From the NCBI RefSeq assembly GCF_040026395.1, contig NZ_CP157278.1, positions 1 to 64,000 on the forward strand: a DNA stretch of 64,000 nt, written 5' to 3'. This DNA is from Pedobacter lusitanus (lineage in GTDB: Bacteria; Bacteroidota; Bacteroidia; Sphingobacteriales; Sphingobacteriaceae). Positions 1-8,603 of this stretch are shown here, piece after piece (within the stretch, counting starts at the first letter, position 1; each line of letters begins with the position of its first letter). The notes under the pieces were generated by a model, which had not been told where the DNA came from, searched no databases, and was given only the letters and a program-made list of their open reading frames with translations. The position numbers were made by a program, and so were the translations under genes.

Positions 1-706
1 CAGGGTTGTCTTTGGCTAATGCAAGGCAAGTAGAATCCTGCTTGTTAAGTGTGCGCCATGCACCTTTAGCAGTTAGTTCAGGATACTTTTTAATTTCTAT
101 ACGCCAACCCTGATCGTCAGTCAGATGCAGGTGAAATTTATTAAACTTATAAAGCGCCATACGGTCTATCATCTTTTTCAGATAGGCGATGTCGAAAAAA
201 TGACGTGATACATCTAAATGCATCCCCCTCCACCCAAAACGCGGCGCATCGGTTATTTCTACACAGGGAATACGCAGTTCTTTAACAGGTTGTTTCGCAA
301 ATAAAGGTGCGCCAATAAGCTGTTTCAGTGTTGATACAGCTGAAAATGCACCCTCAGTGGTATTAGCGGTAATCGTTACAGACTGAGTGGTTACAGAAAG
401 CATATATCCGCCCGGTGGTAAAGGGCGGTCTGTGGTTTTAAGGACTATCTTTCCTGCAGTTTTTCCCCCTGCAGCAGCTTCACCAGCTATATGACTTAAT
501 TCTGTTACAGCAGCAGCAAAGACAGTTCCCGCAGAACTTATAATCCGGGTATTTTTACTCAGCAGGAATTTTCCTGCGACAGGTTTCAGGGCGGTTGGTT
601 GCGGGATAATGTTGTACCCTGCATTGGCAGATTGAGCTTTTGCGTTTTGAAGGTTAAGGAGTAAAGAAAGGCAGGTAATTGTAAATAGTTTAAGTTTTAT
701 CATCAT
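1..706 (-). CDS. Beta-N-acetylhexosaminidase, GH20 (N-terminal part, runs off the window)
   Basis: Reading the complementary strand from the double ATG at 706/703 gives an open frame to the window edge. A Sec signal peptide ends near AKAQS (about residue 25). A GH20b-like domain follows, then the start of the GH20 barrel with GWRGMHLDVSRHFF and FHLHLTDDQGWRIE, which are diagnostic for exo-acting hexosaminidases that remove terminal GlcNAc/GalNAc in the periplasm. The catalytic Asp-Glu pair lies beyond the edge and is not seen. The upstream 706-894 region is shared with the divergent Nudix gene. Confidence 0.9.
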   Translation of the reverse strand, partial: MMIKLKLFTITCLSLLLNLQNAKAQSANAGYNIIPQPTALKPVAGKFLLSKNTRIISSAGTVFAAAVTELSHIAGEAAAGGKTAGKIVLKTTDRPLPPGGYMLSVTTQSVTITANTTEGAFSAVSTLKQLIGAPLFAKQPVKELRIPCVEITDAPRFGWRGMHLDVSRHFFDIAYLKKMIDRMALYKFNKFHLHLTDDQGWRIEIKKYPELTAKGAWRTLNKQDSTCLALAKDNP

Positions 707-894
707 GAGATCTGGCTTGTCTGAAACCAAATGTAGCTAAAACGTATTATTTATAATTGTCAATTTAATAGGCAATATTGTCTTTTCAGATAGATAGCAC
801 AGGATATCTTTCGGAATTTAAAATCGGAAATTGGTAGATTAGCATGCTTGATTGATTATGAACACTGTTATAAACAGAGACAAATCTAATATTT

Positions 895-1335
895 ATGAGT
901 ACTGAAACTATAAAGCTGCATACTGCAGGACTGGTGGTGATCAAAGAAGGAAAATTACTGCTGGCCTTTAGCGGAAATAAAAATGCCTGGTACTTACCGG
1001 GAGGAAAAATTGATGCAGGGGAGACTGCGTATCAGGCTATTCAAAGAGAGATCAGGGAAGAACTGAATCTGGAGATGAATCCGGATTTGCTGGAGTATTA
1101 TTGTCACATCACCGCACCGGCTTATGGCGAACAAAAAAATCTTCAGATGGAGCAGGAATGTTTTATTTATGATTTAAAAGAAGAAATAGCAGCCAGTAAT
1201 GAGATTGATGAAGTTGGATATTTCGACCTGGAAACTTACCTGAAAGAACCTGCACAGGTCCCGGGTGTGCTGACACTTTTCAGCAGACTGCAAAAAGATG
1301 GATTAATTGCCGGTGTTTTAAGTACAGGTAATTAA
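895..1335 (+). CDS. Nudix hydrolase
   Basis: This 146-residue cytosolic protein carries a complete Nudix box at residues 37-59 (GX5E, seven residues, then REIREEL), which binds Mg2+ and cleaves nucleoside diphosphate derivatives. The single-domain length fits MutT/ADP-ribose-pyrophosphatase-like members; the substrate cannot be read from sequence. The ATG at 895 is the only early start. It stands alone, 85 bases before the decarboxylase gene in the same direction, so read-through into that gene is possible. Confidence 0.88.
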   Translation: MSTETIKLHTAGLVVIKEGKLLLAFSGNKNAWYLPGGKIDAGETAYQAIQREIREELNLEMNPDLLEYYCHITAPAYGEQKNLQMEQECFIYDLKEEIAASNEIDEVGYFDLETYLKEPAQVPGVLTLFSRLQKDGLIAGVLSTGN

Positions 1336-1420
1336 TATCAGCAAGAATCGGGTTTTACACGGCTGTTTTATCAGGCAGTTTTGCAGCGGTTTAATATTTA
1401 CCTGTCTATCAATCTGAATT

Positions 1421-2899
1421 ATGGAAGAATCTGTTAATCTGAATAGTACACTGGACCCCAAAGACTGGTCTTCAATGAGAAGTATGGGGCATGAAATGAT
1501 TGATGATATCATGGATTACCTGGAAGGCATCAGAACCAAACCGGTCTGGCAGGAAATCCCTGCAGCTGTAAAAGACAGTTTTCAATCGCCTGTACCACAA
1601 AAACCTTCCACTATTGAGGAGGTTTATCACGAATTCAAAACCAATATATTTCCTTATACCAAAGGGAATATTCATCCCCGTTTTTTTGCCTGGGTACAGG
1701 GAACCGGGACCCCATTTGGCGTATTGGCAGAAATGCTCTCTGCTGCGATGAATCCTAATGTAACTATCGGTGAGCATGCACCTATGTATGTTGACCAGCA
1801 GGTTGTAAACTGGTGTAAACAAATAATGAATTATCCGGAGTCGGCTACAGGAATATTATTAAGCGGCGCATCTATGGCCAATATTACGGCTTTAAATGTA
1901 GCCCGCAACAGTCAGTTAAAACTGAATATCCGTAAAACAGGCGTAAAAGCTGTACCAGGTCAGCTGGTTTTATATTGCTCTGCAGAGACACATAGCTGTA
2001 TACAGAAAGCCGCTGAGGTTTTGGGATTGGGAACCGATGCGGTCAGGAAAATCAAGACAAACAGCGATTATCAGATAAATATCAATGAACTGGTTAAAGC
2101 TATAGAAGCTGATCTGGCTGAAGGATTTTATCCGTTTTGTGTGGTAGGAAACGCCGGGACGGTAAATACAGGAGCAATTGATCCGCTGGATGAGCTGGCA
2201 GCGGTATGCCTGAAATATAATTTATGGTTTCATATTGATGGCGCTTTTGGTGCGCTGGCAAAATTAGTCCCTGCTTATTCAGCCAGGTTAAAAGCGATTG
2301 AAAAGGCAGATAGTGTAGCCTTCGATCTGCATAAATGGATGTATATGCCTTATGAAATAGCCTGTGTGCTAATCAAAGATAATCATGCACACAGATCTTC
2401 ATTTGCAGTTACCCCTGAGTATTTGTTGCAGCAGGAAAGAGGACTGGCCGGTGGTCCGGATCCGGTTAATAATTACGGAATGGAGTTATCCAGGAGTTTT
2501 AAAGCACTAAAAGTCTGGATGTCTCTGAAAGAACATGGGCTGGAGAAATATGCTGAGGTAATCAATAAGAATATTTTGCAGGCATTTTATCTGGAAAAGC
2601 TGGTTCAGCAAGCGGATAATCTGGAACTGCTCTGTCCGGTCAATCTGAATATTGTTTGTTTCAGATATGTACATCAGGGTCTTTCTGTGAATGATTTAGA
2701 GGAGTTGAATAAAGAAATCATTATACAATTGCAGGAGCAGGGAATAGCTTCACCTTCATCGACAATTTTAAATGGTATTTATGCAATCCGTGTATGTATA
2801 GTCAATCAGAGAACTTTGCAGGCAGATCTTGATTTATTAATTGAAGAAATTATAAGAATTGGTGATCAGCTGATTGTATCTTTAAATTTTGCACTTTAA
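1421..2899 (+). CDS. PLP-dependent group II amino acid decarboxylase
   Basis: This 492-residue protein fits the aromatic-amino-acid/glutamate decarboxylase fold-type I family. The cofactor Lys is residue 305 in DLHKWMYMP, the pyridine-nitrogen Asp is residue 273 in HIDGAFG, and GNAGTVNTGAIDPLDE matches the conserved substrate/PLP loop. Length is typical for the family. Substrate (an aromatic amino acid or a dicarboxylic one) is undetermined. A GNAT-like gene starts seven bases after its stop, so the two are probably co-transcribed and the amine product may be acylated by the neighbour (inference). Confidence 0.88.
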   Translation: MEESVNLNSTLDPKDWSSMRSMGHEMIDDIMDYLEGIRTKPVWQEIPAAVKDSFQSPVPQKPSTIEEVYHEFKTNIFPYTKGNIHPRFFAWVQGTGTPFGVLAEMLSAAMNPNVTIGEHAPMYVDQQVVNWCKQIMNYPESATGILLSGASMANITALNVARNSQLKLNIRKTGVKAVPGQLVLYCSAETHSCIQKAAEVLGLGTDAVRKIKTNSDYQININELVKAIEADLAEGFYPFCVVGNAGTVNTGAIDPLDELAAVCLKYNLWFHIDGAFGALAKLVPAYSARLKAIEKADSVAFDLHKWMYMPYEIACVLIKDNHAHRSSFAVTPEYLLQQERGLAGGPDPVNNYGMELSRSFKALKVWMSLKEHGLEKYAEVINKNILQAFYLEKLVQQADNLELLCPVNLNIVCFRYVHQGLSVNDLEELNKEIIIQLQEQGIASPSSTILNGIYAIRVCIVNQRTLQADLDLLIEEIIRIGDQLIVSLNFAL

Positions 2900-2905
2900 A
2901 AATTC

Positions 2906-3457
2906 ATGGTAAATTATCAGATTAAAACTCCGGTGATGTTGTCAGTATCAGAAATTAAAATGATTCTGAAACATTGGGCAGTAGAAGAGTGGATCAACTT
3001 TACAGTAGCGGAATTCAATGAAAGATTTTGTGATTCTGAATTTCATCTGCTATCGGATGATAAGTTCAATATCCTCTGCGTAACACGTATCAATTTTGAC
3101 TTTAAAATTGAGCTGGATAATACGGTTTATGAGCTGCCGGAATTGGTTGGTTTAGTTGCTATGGAAAAGATGAAAGGTTATGCCAGGCAATTAATCGGCC
3201 ATATCGTTCATAATCTGAGCAGCAGGGCGATTGCCTGTATCGGTTTTTGTGAAGCAGAATTAAGACCTTTTTATGAAAAATGCAGTGTACCCATACTATA
3301 TGATCAGGCTAAATATCTTAAAGAAAAACCAGTAAGTGAAGAGTTTGAGCCCAATACCGATGACGATATCCTGGATATCAATTTACCTGCTCATCTCAGG
3401 GACTTGCTGGCAGGTCTTAACGCCGGGCATACAGGTTATATCTTATTTGAAGATTAA
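2906..3457 (+). CDS. Probable GNAT-fold acyltransferase
   Basis: The 183-residue product is not a clear family match. A central stretch reads like the GNAT acetyl-CoA loop and following helix (MKGYARQLIGHIV), and FCEAELRPFYEKC resembles the GNAT beta5/alpha4 'xxFYxKxGF' element. The C-terminal 30 residues are acidic and then leucine-rich. It starts seven bases after the decarboxylase stop, which argues for an operon and for action on the amine made there. An alternative is a conserved hypothetical protein with no catalytic role. Confidence 0.5.
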   Translation: MVNYQIKTPVMLSVSEIKMILKHWAVEEWINFTVAEFNERFCDSEFHLLSDDKFNILCVTRINFDFKIELDNTVYELPELVGLVAMEKMKGYARQLIGHIVHNLSSRAIACIGFCEAELRPFYEKCSVPILYDQAKYLKEKPVSEEFEPNTDDDILDINLPAHLRDLLAGLNAGHTGYILFED

Positions 3458-3504
3458 AAAAACAGTTTGATTTGTGTATGACTTAGCCTGTATCTACACG
3501 TGAT

Positions 3505-4143
3505 TCAGACCGTACCTGTATAGCCCAGTGTGCTGCTGTTTCTTTTACGTTTGATCAGATAATGATGCCATAAAAAATAGGTAGCCAGAGATCGCAGCGG
3601 TTTCCATTTTTCGGCCAGAACAAGCATTTCTTCTTTTGTTGCTGCACCAGTAAGCTCTTTGATGGTATTGACAACAGCAATATCTCCAAGAGGTAAAATA
3701 TCTTTAGCCCCTAAACAAAACATCAGATAGACATCGGCCGTCCAGTGACCAATTCCCTTGATTGCTGTTAATTGTTTTCTGATTTCTGTTTCATCCAGAT
3801 TGTGCAGTTCTTCCAGATTTATTTCCTGATGCAGGATTGCATTAGACAATTCGCGGAGATATTTTGCTTTTTGCCGGCTGATCTGGCAATTCCTCATCTC
3901 ATCATCACTCAGTTTGAGTATATTGACTGGCGTAAATTCTTTAATATAGGCGTTTAGCTTAAGAAAATGTGCATGGGCAGAAGACAGGCTCACTTGCTGT
4001 TCCAGTATTATTTTTGATAAGGTAACAAATCCTGCAGGTCTGGACCAGTTAGGAGGCGATTGAAGCCGGCTGTATATCCCGGCAATTACCGGGTCGGCTT
4101 CAATCAGCAGATTAATATCTTTTTCATTGACAATGACATTCAT
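3505..4143 (-). CDS. DNA-3-methyladenine glycosylase II family (AlkA-like HhH-GPD)
   Basis: A 212-residue HhH-GPD superfamily base-excision glycosylase. The helix-hairpin-helix is KGIGHWTA at residues 129-136 and the catalytic Asp is residue 154 in LGDIAV. It lacks the N-terminal AlkA_N domain of E. coli AlkA, as is usual for the short bacterial forms. No iron-sulfur cysteines follow, so it is not an EndoIII/MutY type. Expected role is removal of alkylated purines. It converges with the GNAT-like gene; 13 bases separate it from the thioesterase gene upstream, so the two may share a transcript. Confidence 0.85.
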   Translation of the reverse strand: MNVIVNEKDINLLIEADPVIAGIYSRLQSPPNWSRPAGFVTLSKIILEQQVSLSSAHAHFLKLNAYIKEFTPVNILKLSDDEMRNCQISRQKAKYLRELSNAILHQEINLEELHNLDETEIRKQLTAIKGIGHWTADVYLMFCLGAKDILPLGDIAVVNTIKELTGAATKEEMLVLAEKWKPLRSLATYFLWHHYLIKRKRNSSTLGYTGTV

Positions 4144-4156
4144 AATCCTGAATAAC

Positions 4157-4549
4157 TTATAGGTTTAGCGTATCAAAAATCTCTCCTCTGCTTAGTTTAT
4201 CATTAATTTTGGCAATGACATCAACTTTGGCTTTCAGATATAAAGCACCATCTGATACATTGAAAATATCCTCAAAAAATATCAGTTTTGCTCCCTGGCG
4301 TTCAATTCTTAGCTTTACTGCGAAAGTATCTCCTGATGTCAGTGATCTTTTAAAATCCATCTCTATCCGGGATACCATTAACACAATTCCATCAGCTGTC
4401 AGTTGTTTAAAGGAAATGTTTTTGGAATGCAGATACTCATGCCTGGCATGTTCCAGATAGTTTTGATAAACGGCATTGTTTACAATTCCTTGTATATCAC
4501 ATTCATAATCTCTCACTTTTAACTGAATCTCAAATATATAGTTCTGCAT
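4157..4549 (-). CDS. Acyl-CoA thioesterase, 4HBT hot-dog family (YbgC/FcbC-like)
   Basis: The fold signature is DYECDIQGIVNNAVYQNYLEHARHEY near the N-terminus, where the Asp and the Asn/Tyr cluster correspond to the 4-hydroxybenzoyl-CoA thioesterase active site. I prefer the ATG at 4549 (MQNYIFEI) over an upstream TTG at 4606, because family homology begins there; this gives about 130 residues, the normal size. It probably hydrolyses short acyl-CoA esters. It diverges from the MarR gene and may be under its control. Confidence 0.82.
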   Translation of the reverse strand: MQNYIFEIQLKVRDYECDIQGIVNNAVYQNYLEHARHEYLHSKNISFKQLTADGIVLMVSRIEMDFKRSLTSGDTFAVKLRIERQGAKLIFFEDIFNVSDGALYLKAKVDVIAKINDKLSRGEIFDTLNL

Positions 4550-4620
4550 AGTATTTTGTATAGCGCATAATATCATTTTCAGGAAATTCCTGATTAAACA
4601 GTGCAAATTAATAAAATATT

Positions 4621-4636
4621 ATTATAATTGCATAAT
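4621..4636. promoter_or_regulatory. Inverted repeat between divergent thioesterase and MarR genes
   Basis: ATTAT-AATTGC-ATAAT lies in the short space between two divergent starts. MarR proteins usually bind AT-rich imperfect palindromes near their own promoter, so this is a candidate autoregulatory operator. The arms are only five bases and the surroundings are AT-rich, so chance is possible. Confidence 0.3.
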
Positions 4637-4654
4637 CATTGAGTAGTCAAGTAT

Positions 4655-5086
4655 ATGTCAACAATAAATCCTTTTCTTAAAACATTAATGAACCTGGCAA
4701 AAGTGCAGGCTGTTATAGCCAGACGGTTCGATCGTTTAAATATCCATGGTATTGGTTTTAATGATTTTATGATCCTCTATCTGTTACAGCAAGCTGCTGG
4801 TGAAAAAATGAGAAGGGTAGACCTGGCCGATAAAATAGGGATTACTGCATCGGGAATAACCAGAATGTTATTGCCAATGGAAAAAATAGGTCTGGTGACA
4901 AGAGAAGCAAATGAGCGTGATGCAAGAGTGAGTTATGTTGTTCTTACAGCGCAGGGCAGGCAATTATTTGAAGACGCTGGGAAGACGGCCAGCTTATTGT
5001 CCCAGGAAATAATTCCGGCAGAAAAACCAAAAGATATCCAGTTGTTAAATGATATGCTGGCCAGGCTTGGTGGTAATATTACCTGA
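4655..5086 (+). CDS. MarR-family transcriptional regulator
   Basis: A 143-residue winged-helix protein with the MarR pattern: N-terminal dimerisation helix, HTH around RVDLADKIGITASGITRMLLPME, and the beta-wing NERDARVSYVVLTAQGR. It ends six bases before the kinase ATG, so the pair form an operon. It diverges from the thioesterase gene. The ligand is unknown; the neighbours suggest a small-molecule-modification or resistance module. Confidence 0.88.
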   Translation: MSTINPFLKTLMNLAKVQAVIARRFDRLNIHGIGFNDFMILYLLQQAAGEKMRRVDLADKIGITASGITRMLLPMEKIGLVTREANERDARVSYVVLTAQGRQLFEDAGKTASLLSQEIIPAEKPKDIQLLNDMLARLGGNIT

Positions 5087-5091
5087 TCCCT

Positions 5092-6096
5092 ATGCAAATC
5101 CCTGAAAATTTGATACCTGCTGCAAAACTGGCAGCAGTTGAAAAGGCATTGTTTAAAACCTTTGATACCACTGCAGTAGAAGAAATCATTTTACTAACGG
5201 GTGGCCTTTCTGCCTCTGCAGTATATAGAATAAAAGTTAACGATCAGTATTATGTACTGAAACTGGACAATCCTGTGCCAGTCATTCAGGATGATCAGCT
5301 TAGCTGTATGGAAATTGCAGCTGCAGCAGGCATTGCACCTGCGGTTTATCATCTGGATAAGGCAGCGGGTGTCACTATCACCGGTTTTATTCCGCCTGTG
5401 CCGCTTGTTTTTGATCATCCTGATAAATTACTGTCTGAACTGGCCAAAACTATCAGAAGGATACATGAACTGCCATATTTTCCTCATGAAAATAGTTTAC
5501 AGGATACCGTTGACGGACTTATAGGGCAGTTCAAAATGTCCGGCATGCTGACGGGACCTGTTTTTGATGAATGTTTTGCTCATTATGAAACTATCAGACA
5601 GCAATATCCATGGTTTGATACTGATAAGGTATCAAGTCATAATGATCTCAATCCCAATAATATGGTTTTTGATGGTAAAAAGATATGGATCATTGACTGG
5701 GATGCAGCTTTTAAAAATGACCGTTATGTGGATCTGGCTATAACAGCCAATTTTTATATCACTACACAGGAACAGGAAGAGTTGTTTCTGGAAACCTACT
5801 TTGGCAGGGATCTTCATAGTTATCACCGGGCGAGATTCTTTGTCATGCGTCTTGTATGCCGGCTGGTATATGCTATGCTGATGTTTAAACTGGCAGACGG
5901 TTCAAAGACCGGCGGTATAAAACACAATCCTGAGATGAATAATATCAGTTTAAAGGAGTTGAAAATCCAGCTGGGCAGCGGAGCATTAAGTCTGGCAGAC
6001 TATAATGGGCAAATGTTTTTTGGCAAGGCCTTAATGAATGAAGCACTGCATTATATGCAATCCCCGCGTTTTGCTCAATCCATAGCGCTTCTGTAA
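5092..6096 (+). CDS. Aminoglycoside phosphotransferase/choline kinase-like protein
   Basis: A 334-residue small-molecule kinase with the protein-kinase-like fold. The Brenner catalytic motif is HNDLNPNN at 183-190, followed by the Mg-binding IDWD at 201-204. The N-terminal lobe has the nucleotide-binding GGLSASAVYRIKV and VLKLD. The motif set fits both APH and choline/ethanolamine kinases; the specific acceptor is not readable. Co-transcribed with the MarR regulator. Confidence 0.82.
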   Translation: MQIPENLIPAAKLAAVEKALFKTFDTTAVEEIILLTGGLSASAVYRIKVNDQYYVLKLDNPVPVIQDDQLSCMEIAAAAGIAPAVYHLDKAAGVTITGFIPPVPLVFDHPDKLLSELAKTIRRIHELPYFPHENSLQDTVDGLIGQFKMSGMLTGPVFDECFAHYETIRQQYPWFDTDKVSSHNDLNPNNMVFDGKKIWIIDWDAAFKNDRYVDLAITANFYITTQEQEELFLETYFGRDLHSYHRARFFVMRLVCRLVYAMLMFKLADGSKTGGIKHNPEMNNISLKELKIQLGSGALSLADYNGQMFFGKALMNEALHYMQSPRFAQSIALL

Positions 6097-6110
6097 AAAA
6101 GTTCCGGTGA

Positions 6111-6156
6111 ATGCCGTGCAAAATCCATCCAATTAAATGAAGACTTTGCACGGCAT
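6111..6156. terminator. Hairpin between convergent genes
   Basis: A perfect 12-base stem (ATGCCGTGCAAA at 6111-6122 pairing with 6145-6156) with a 22-base loop lies between the kinase and the quinone reductase genes, which converge. There is no clear T-run, so it is either a weak bidirectional terminator or an RNA 3'-end stabiliser. Confidence 0.5.
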
Positions 6157-6184
6157 TGGTGTATATCTGGTGAAAAAACCGGGA

Positions 6185-7198
6185 TCAGACTGTAATAACA
6201 ATCTTTCCGAAGTGTTGCCCTTCCTGAAGTCTTCGATAAGCGTCATGAACAGTATCCAGTGTAAATACTGAATCAATTACCGGATGTATATCTGCAATCT
6301 CAATCGCCCGGTTTAGTGCAGTAAAGCTTTCAGCACTGCCTACAGCGAGTCCCTGTATGCGCAGAAAAGACAGATTTATTTTATGCCGGTGGATATCCAG
6401 TGGCAGAGCAGCCCCGGAAATAAAACCGGCGGTACCTACAAAACCATTTTCTTTAACTGACAGCAGTGATTGTTCTATGGTTTTTGTTCCGGCAATATCC
6501 AGCGTAATATCAGCGCCCTGGCCATTGGTTAGTGAAAGTACCTGTTTGTGCCACTCAGGATGCTGGGTATAATCGATGACTTCATCGGCTCCGGCTTTTC
6601 TGAGTTTTTCGGCCTTTTCATTACTGCTTGTGGTTGCAATGACTCTTGCACCCGCGGCTTTTGCTATTTGCAGGGCAAACAGGGAGACACCTCCGGTACC
6701 CTGGGTAAGTACTGTTTGGCCAAGTTGCAGATTGGCCTGGTTAATCAGCCCATGCCATGCTGTTAAGGCTGCTATGGGCAGGGTTGCCGTTTCTTCAAAA
6801 CTGAGGTTATCAGGGGCTTTTACCAGGCCGTAATCAGGGATACAGACATATTGGGACAGGACTCCAGGAGTTTGCCAGGCTACACGGACTGAATTACTTT
6901 CCTGATCAATCTTTCCCTTTGTCCATTTCTGTACGTATTGTATGGCAACCCGGTCACCTGCTTTCCATCTGGTTACATTTGAGCCTACCTGTTCTACAAT
7001 ACCGCTGCCATCAGAGGCTGGCGTATAGGGAAAAGAGAGATAGGGATCAAAACTTCCCTGTGCTAAAATTACGTCGAGATAATTTAGGGAGACCGCCTTG
7101 ATTCTGACCAGTACCTGGTTTGCAGACGGGGTTGGAATTTCTACTTCGTTTATGGTGAAGTTATCGATGCCGAATTTAGTTAGTTGTACTGTTTTCAT
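6185..7198 (-). CDS. Zinc-independent MDR alcohol dehydrogenase / NADPH:quinone reductase-like
   Basis: A 337-residue medium-chain dehydrogenase/reductase. The GroES-like domain opens the protein, PFTPASDGSG-type motif PYTPASDGSGIVEQVG is at about 58-72, and the Rossmann loop TQGTGGVSLFALQIAKAAGA starts at 165. Structural-zinc cysteines are absent, which points to the quinone-reductase/enoyl-reductase branch using NADPH. It starts six bases after the AhpD-like gene, so both are one operon, divergent from an AraC regulator. Confidence 0.86.
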   Translation of the reverse strand: MKTVQLTKFGIDNFTINEVEIPTPSANQVLVRIKAVSLNYLDVILAQGSFDPYLSFPYTPASDGSGIVEQVGSNVTRWKAGDRVAIQYVQKWTKGKIDQESNSVRVAWQTPGVLSQYVCIPDYGLVKAPDNLSFEETATLPIAALTAWHGLINQANLQLGQTVLTQGTGGVSLFALQIAKAAGARVIATTSSNEKAEKLRKAGADEVIDYTQHPEWHKQVLSLTNGQGADITLDIAGTKTIEQSLLSVKENGFVGTAGFISGAALPLDIHRHKINLSFLRIQGLAVGSAESFTALNRAIEIADIHPVIDSVFTLDTVHDAYRRLQEGQHFGKIVITV

Positions 7199-7204
7199 CT
7201 TAAT

Positions 7205-7630
7205 TTAATTTTTTTCAGGTGTATCACTTAGTGTAATCCGAAGACGGTTCAGGGTATTCATTAAGGAGATGGAGGCTGTAAGATCTACCAGCTCTTTCTC
7301 GCTGAAACTGGCTTCCATCCGGCTTCTTAATTCCTTAAAATCGCCATGCATTCTGGTGATTGATTCTGTCCATTGCAGTACAGATTTTTGTCTGTGATCA
7401 AATGCATCACTGTGTTTCCAGCCTGGTAATTGATCAATAATGCTTTGATCCATTCCTGCTTCACGTAACTCGGCTGAATGGAAACTGCAGCAGTAAGCAC
7501 AGCCGTTTAGCTGGGATACGTAGAGTTCTGCCAGTTTAATCAGCATTAAATCTGCTGCTGATTTCCTGATGCTCTGATGCGATTTGTATAAATAGCCTAT
7601 AGTCTCTTTTGATATTTCCTGATAGTTCAT
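7205..7630 (-). CDS. Carboxymuconolactone decarboxylase/AhpD-like protein
   Basis: A 141-residue all-alpha CMD-family protein with the redox pair CxxC at Cys44-Cys47 (an extra Cys48) and His51, as in the AhpD alkylhydroperoxidase motif. These proteins reduce peroxides or act as disulfide reductases. It is the first gene of a two-gene operon with the quinone reductase, which suggests a response to electrophiles or oxidants, controlled by the divergent AraC gene (inference). Confidence 0.87.
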   Translation of the reverse strand: MNYQEISKETIGYLYKSHQSIRKSAADLMLIKLAELYVSQLNGCAYCCSFHSAELREAGMDQSIIDQLPGWKHSDAFDHRQKSVLQWTESITRMHGDFKELRSRMEASFSEKELVDLTASISLMNTLNRLRITLSDTPEKN

Positions 7631-7670
7631 CTTTTAATTATCTGAGTTGTTTTTGTTAAGCAAAAGTAGG

Positions 7671-7690
7671 TTTACAGGTATCACTGTAAA
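7671..7690. promoter_or_regulatory. Candidate operator: 7-bp inverted repeat TTTACAG-N6-CTGTAAA
   Basis: A perfect inverted repeat lies between the divergent AhpD-like operon and the AraC gene, about 40 bases from the AhpD start and 77 from the AraC start. A further GTAAAC follows it. The position fits an operator controlling both directions; protein binding is inferred only. Confidence 0.45.
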
Positions 7691-7766
7691 TGGTAAACAG
7701 CGGTGAAAAAACAGTAATATCCTTGGATTGTGATTTAATGCACCACAGAATAGTTAATTTTGGATT

Positions 7767-8603
7767 ATGGATTTTTTACATGATAGTTTTGCTATAGAGG
7801 TTGTCAGCTATGCAGAATGGCAGGAGAGAAGCAAAACCAATAACTTTTTTGAGCTGGTATACGTGCTCGAAGGAAAAGGTATGCAAAGCGTAAACAGTAT
7901 CAAATTGCCGTTTCAGGAAAACGATATTCATTTACTTCCTGCTGCAAAATGTTATCAGTATATTATTGAAGAATCTACCCGTTTTCTATTTGTGAGGTTT
8001 ACCAGCAATTATTTTATTCCTTTATCAAATGATCAGGTTGACTATAGTTCGTGGTTTAGCCGTCTGAATTTTATTCTGGCTAATCATATACATCATCCTG
8101 GTGCACTTATTCAGGATACCGGAGACAGGGAACAGGTGAAAAGATTACTGGAGGCAGTGCTTTATGAGTATGAACGCAGGGATATTTGTTCTGCGTTTAT
8201 TATCAGAACTAACCTGGTATCTATACTGGCAATTCTTTCGCGCAATGCGCAGAAAGGGATTTTAAAAGGAAAAGTAATTGCTGATTCCAAATTTGCAGAC
8301 CTTTTGTATTTTATTAATTTCCATATGATTAATAAGGATATGATCAGTATAGAATATCTTTCGGCAAATTTTGGTATTTCAGCAACTTATTTTAGTGAAT
8401 ACTTCAGGAGAAATGCCGGAGAAAGTTTTCAGGATTATGTGCTGAAATCGAAACTGCGTATTGCAGAATCCCGTGTGGTTTATACCACTTCTTCCATCAA
8501 GGAAATTGCCTGGGAACTTGGCTTTACAGACAGCAGTCATCTGAACCGGATGATGAAAAAACATTTTGGAAAAGGTATGCTGCAAATCAGAAAAGGAGCC
8601 TGA
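7767..8603 (+). CDS. AraC-family transcriptional regulator
   Basis: A 278-residue regulator: N-terminal cupin-like sensor with VYVLEGKG, and a C-terminal pair of HTH motifs, the second ending in IKEIAWELGFTDSSHLNRMMKKHFG, which is the AraC signature. It is transcribed away from the AhpD-like/quinone reductase operon and most likely controls it. The inducer is unknown. Confidence 0.9.
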   Translation: MDFLHDSFAIEVVSYAEWQERSKTNNFFELVYVLEGKGMQSVNSIKLPFQENDIHLLPAAKCYQYIIEESTRFLFVRFTSNYFIPLSNDQVDYSSWFSRLNFILANHIHHPGALIQDTGDREQVKRLLEAVLYEYERRDICSAFIIRTNLVSILAILSRNAQKGILKGKVIADSKFADLLYFINFHMINKDMISIEYLSANFGISATYFSEYFRRNAGESFQDYVLKSKLRIAESRVVYTTSSIKEIAWELGFTDSSHLNRMMKKHFGKGMLQIRKGA

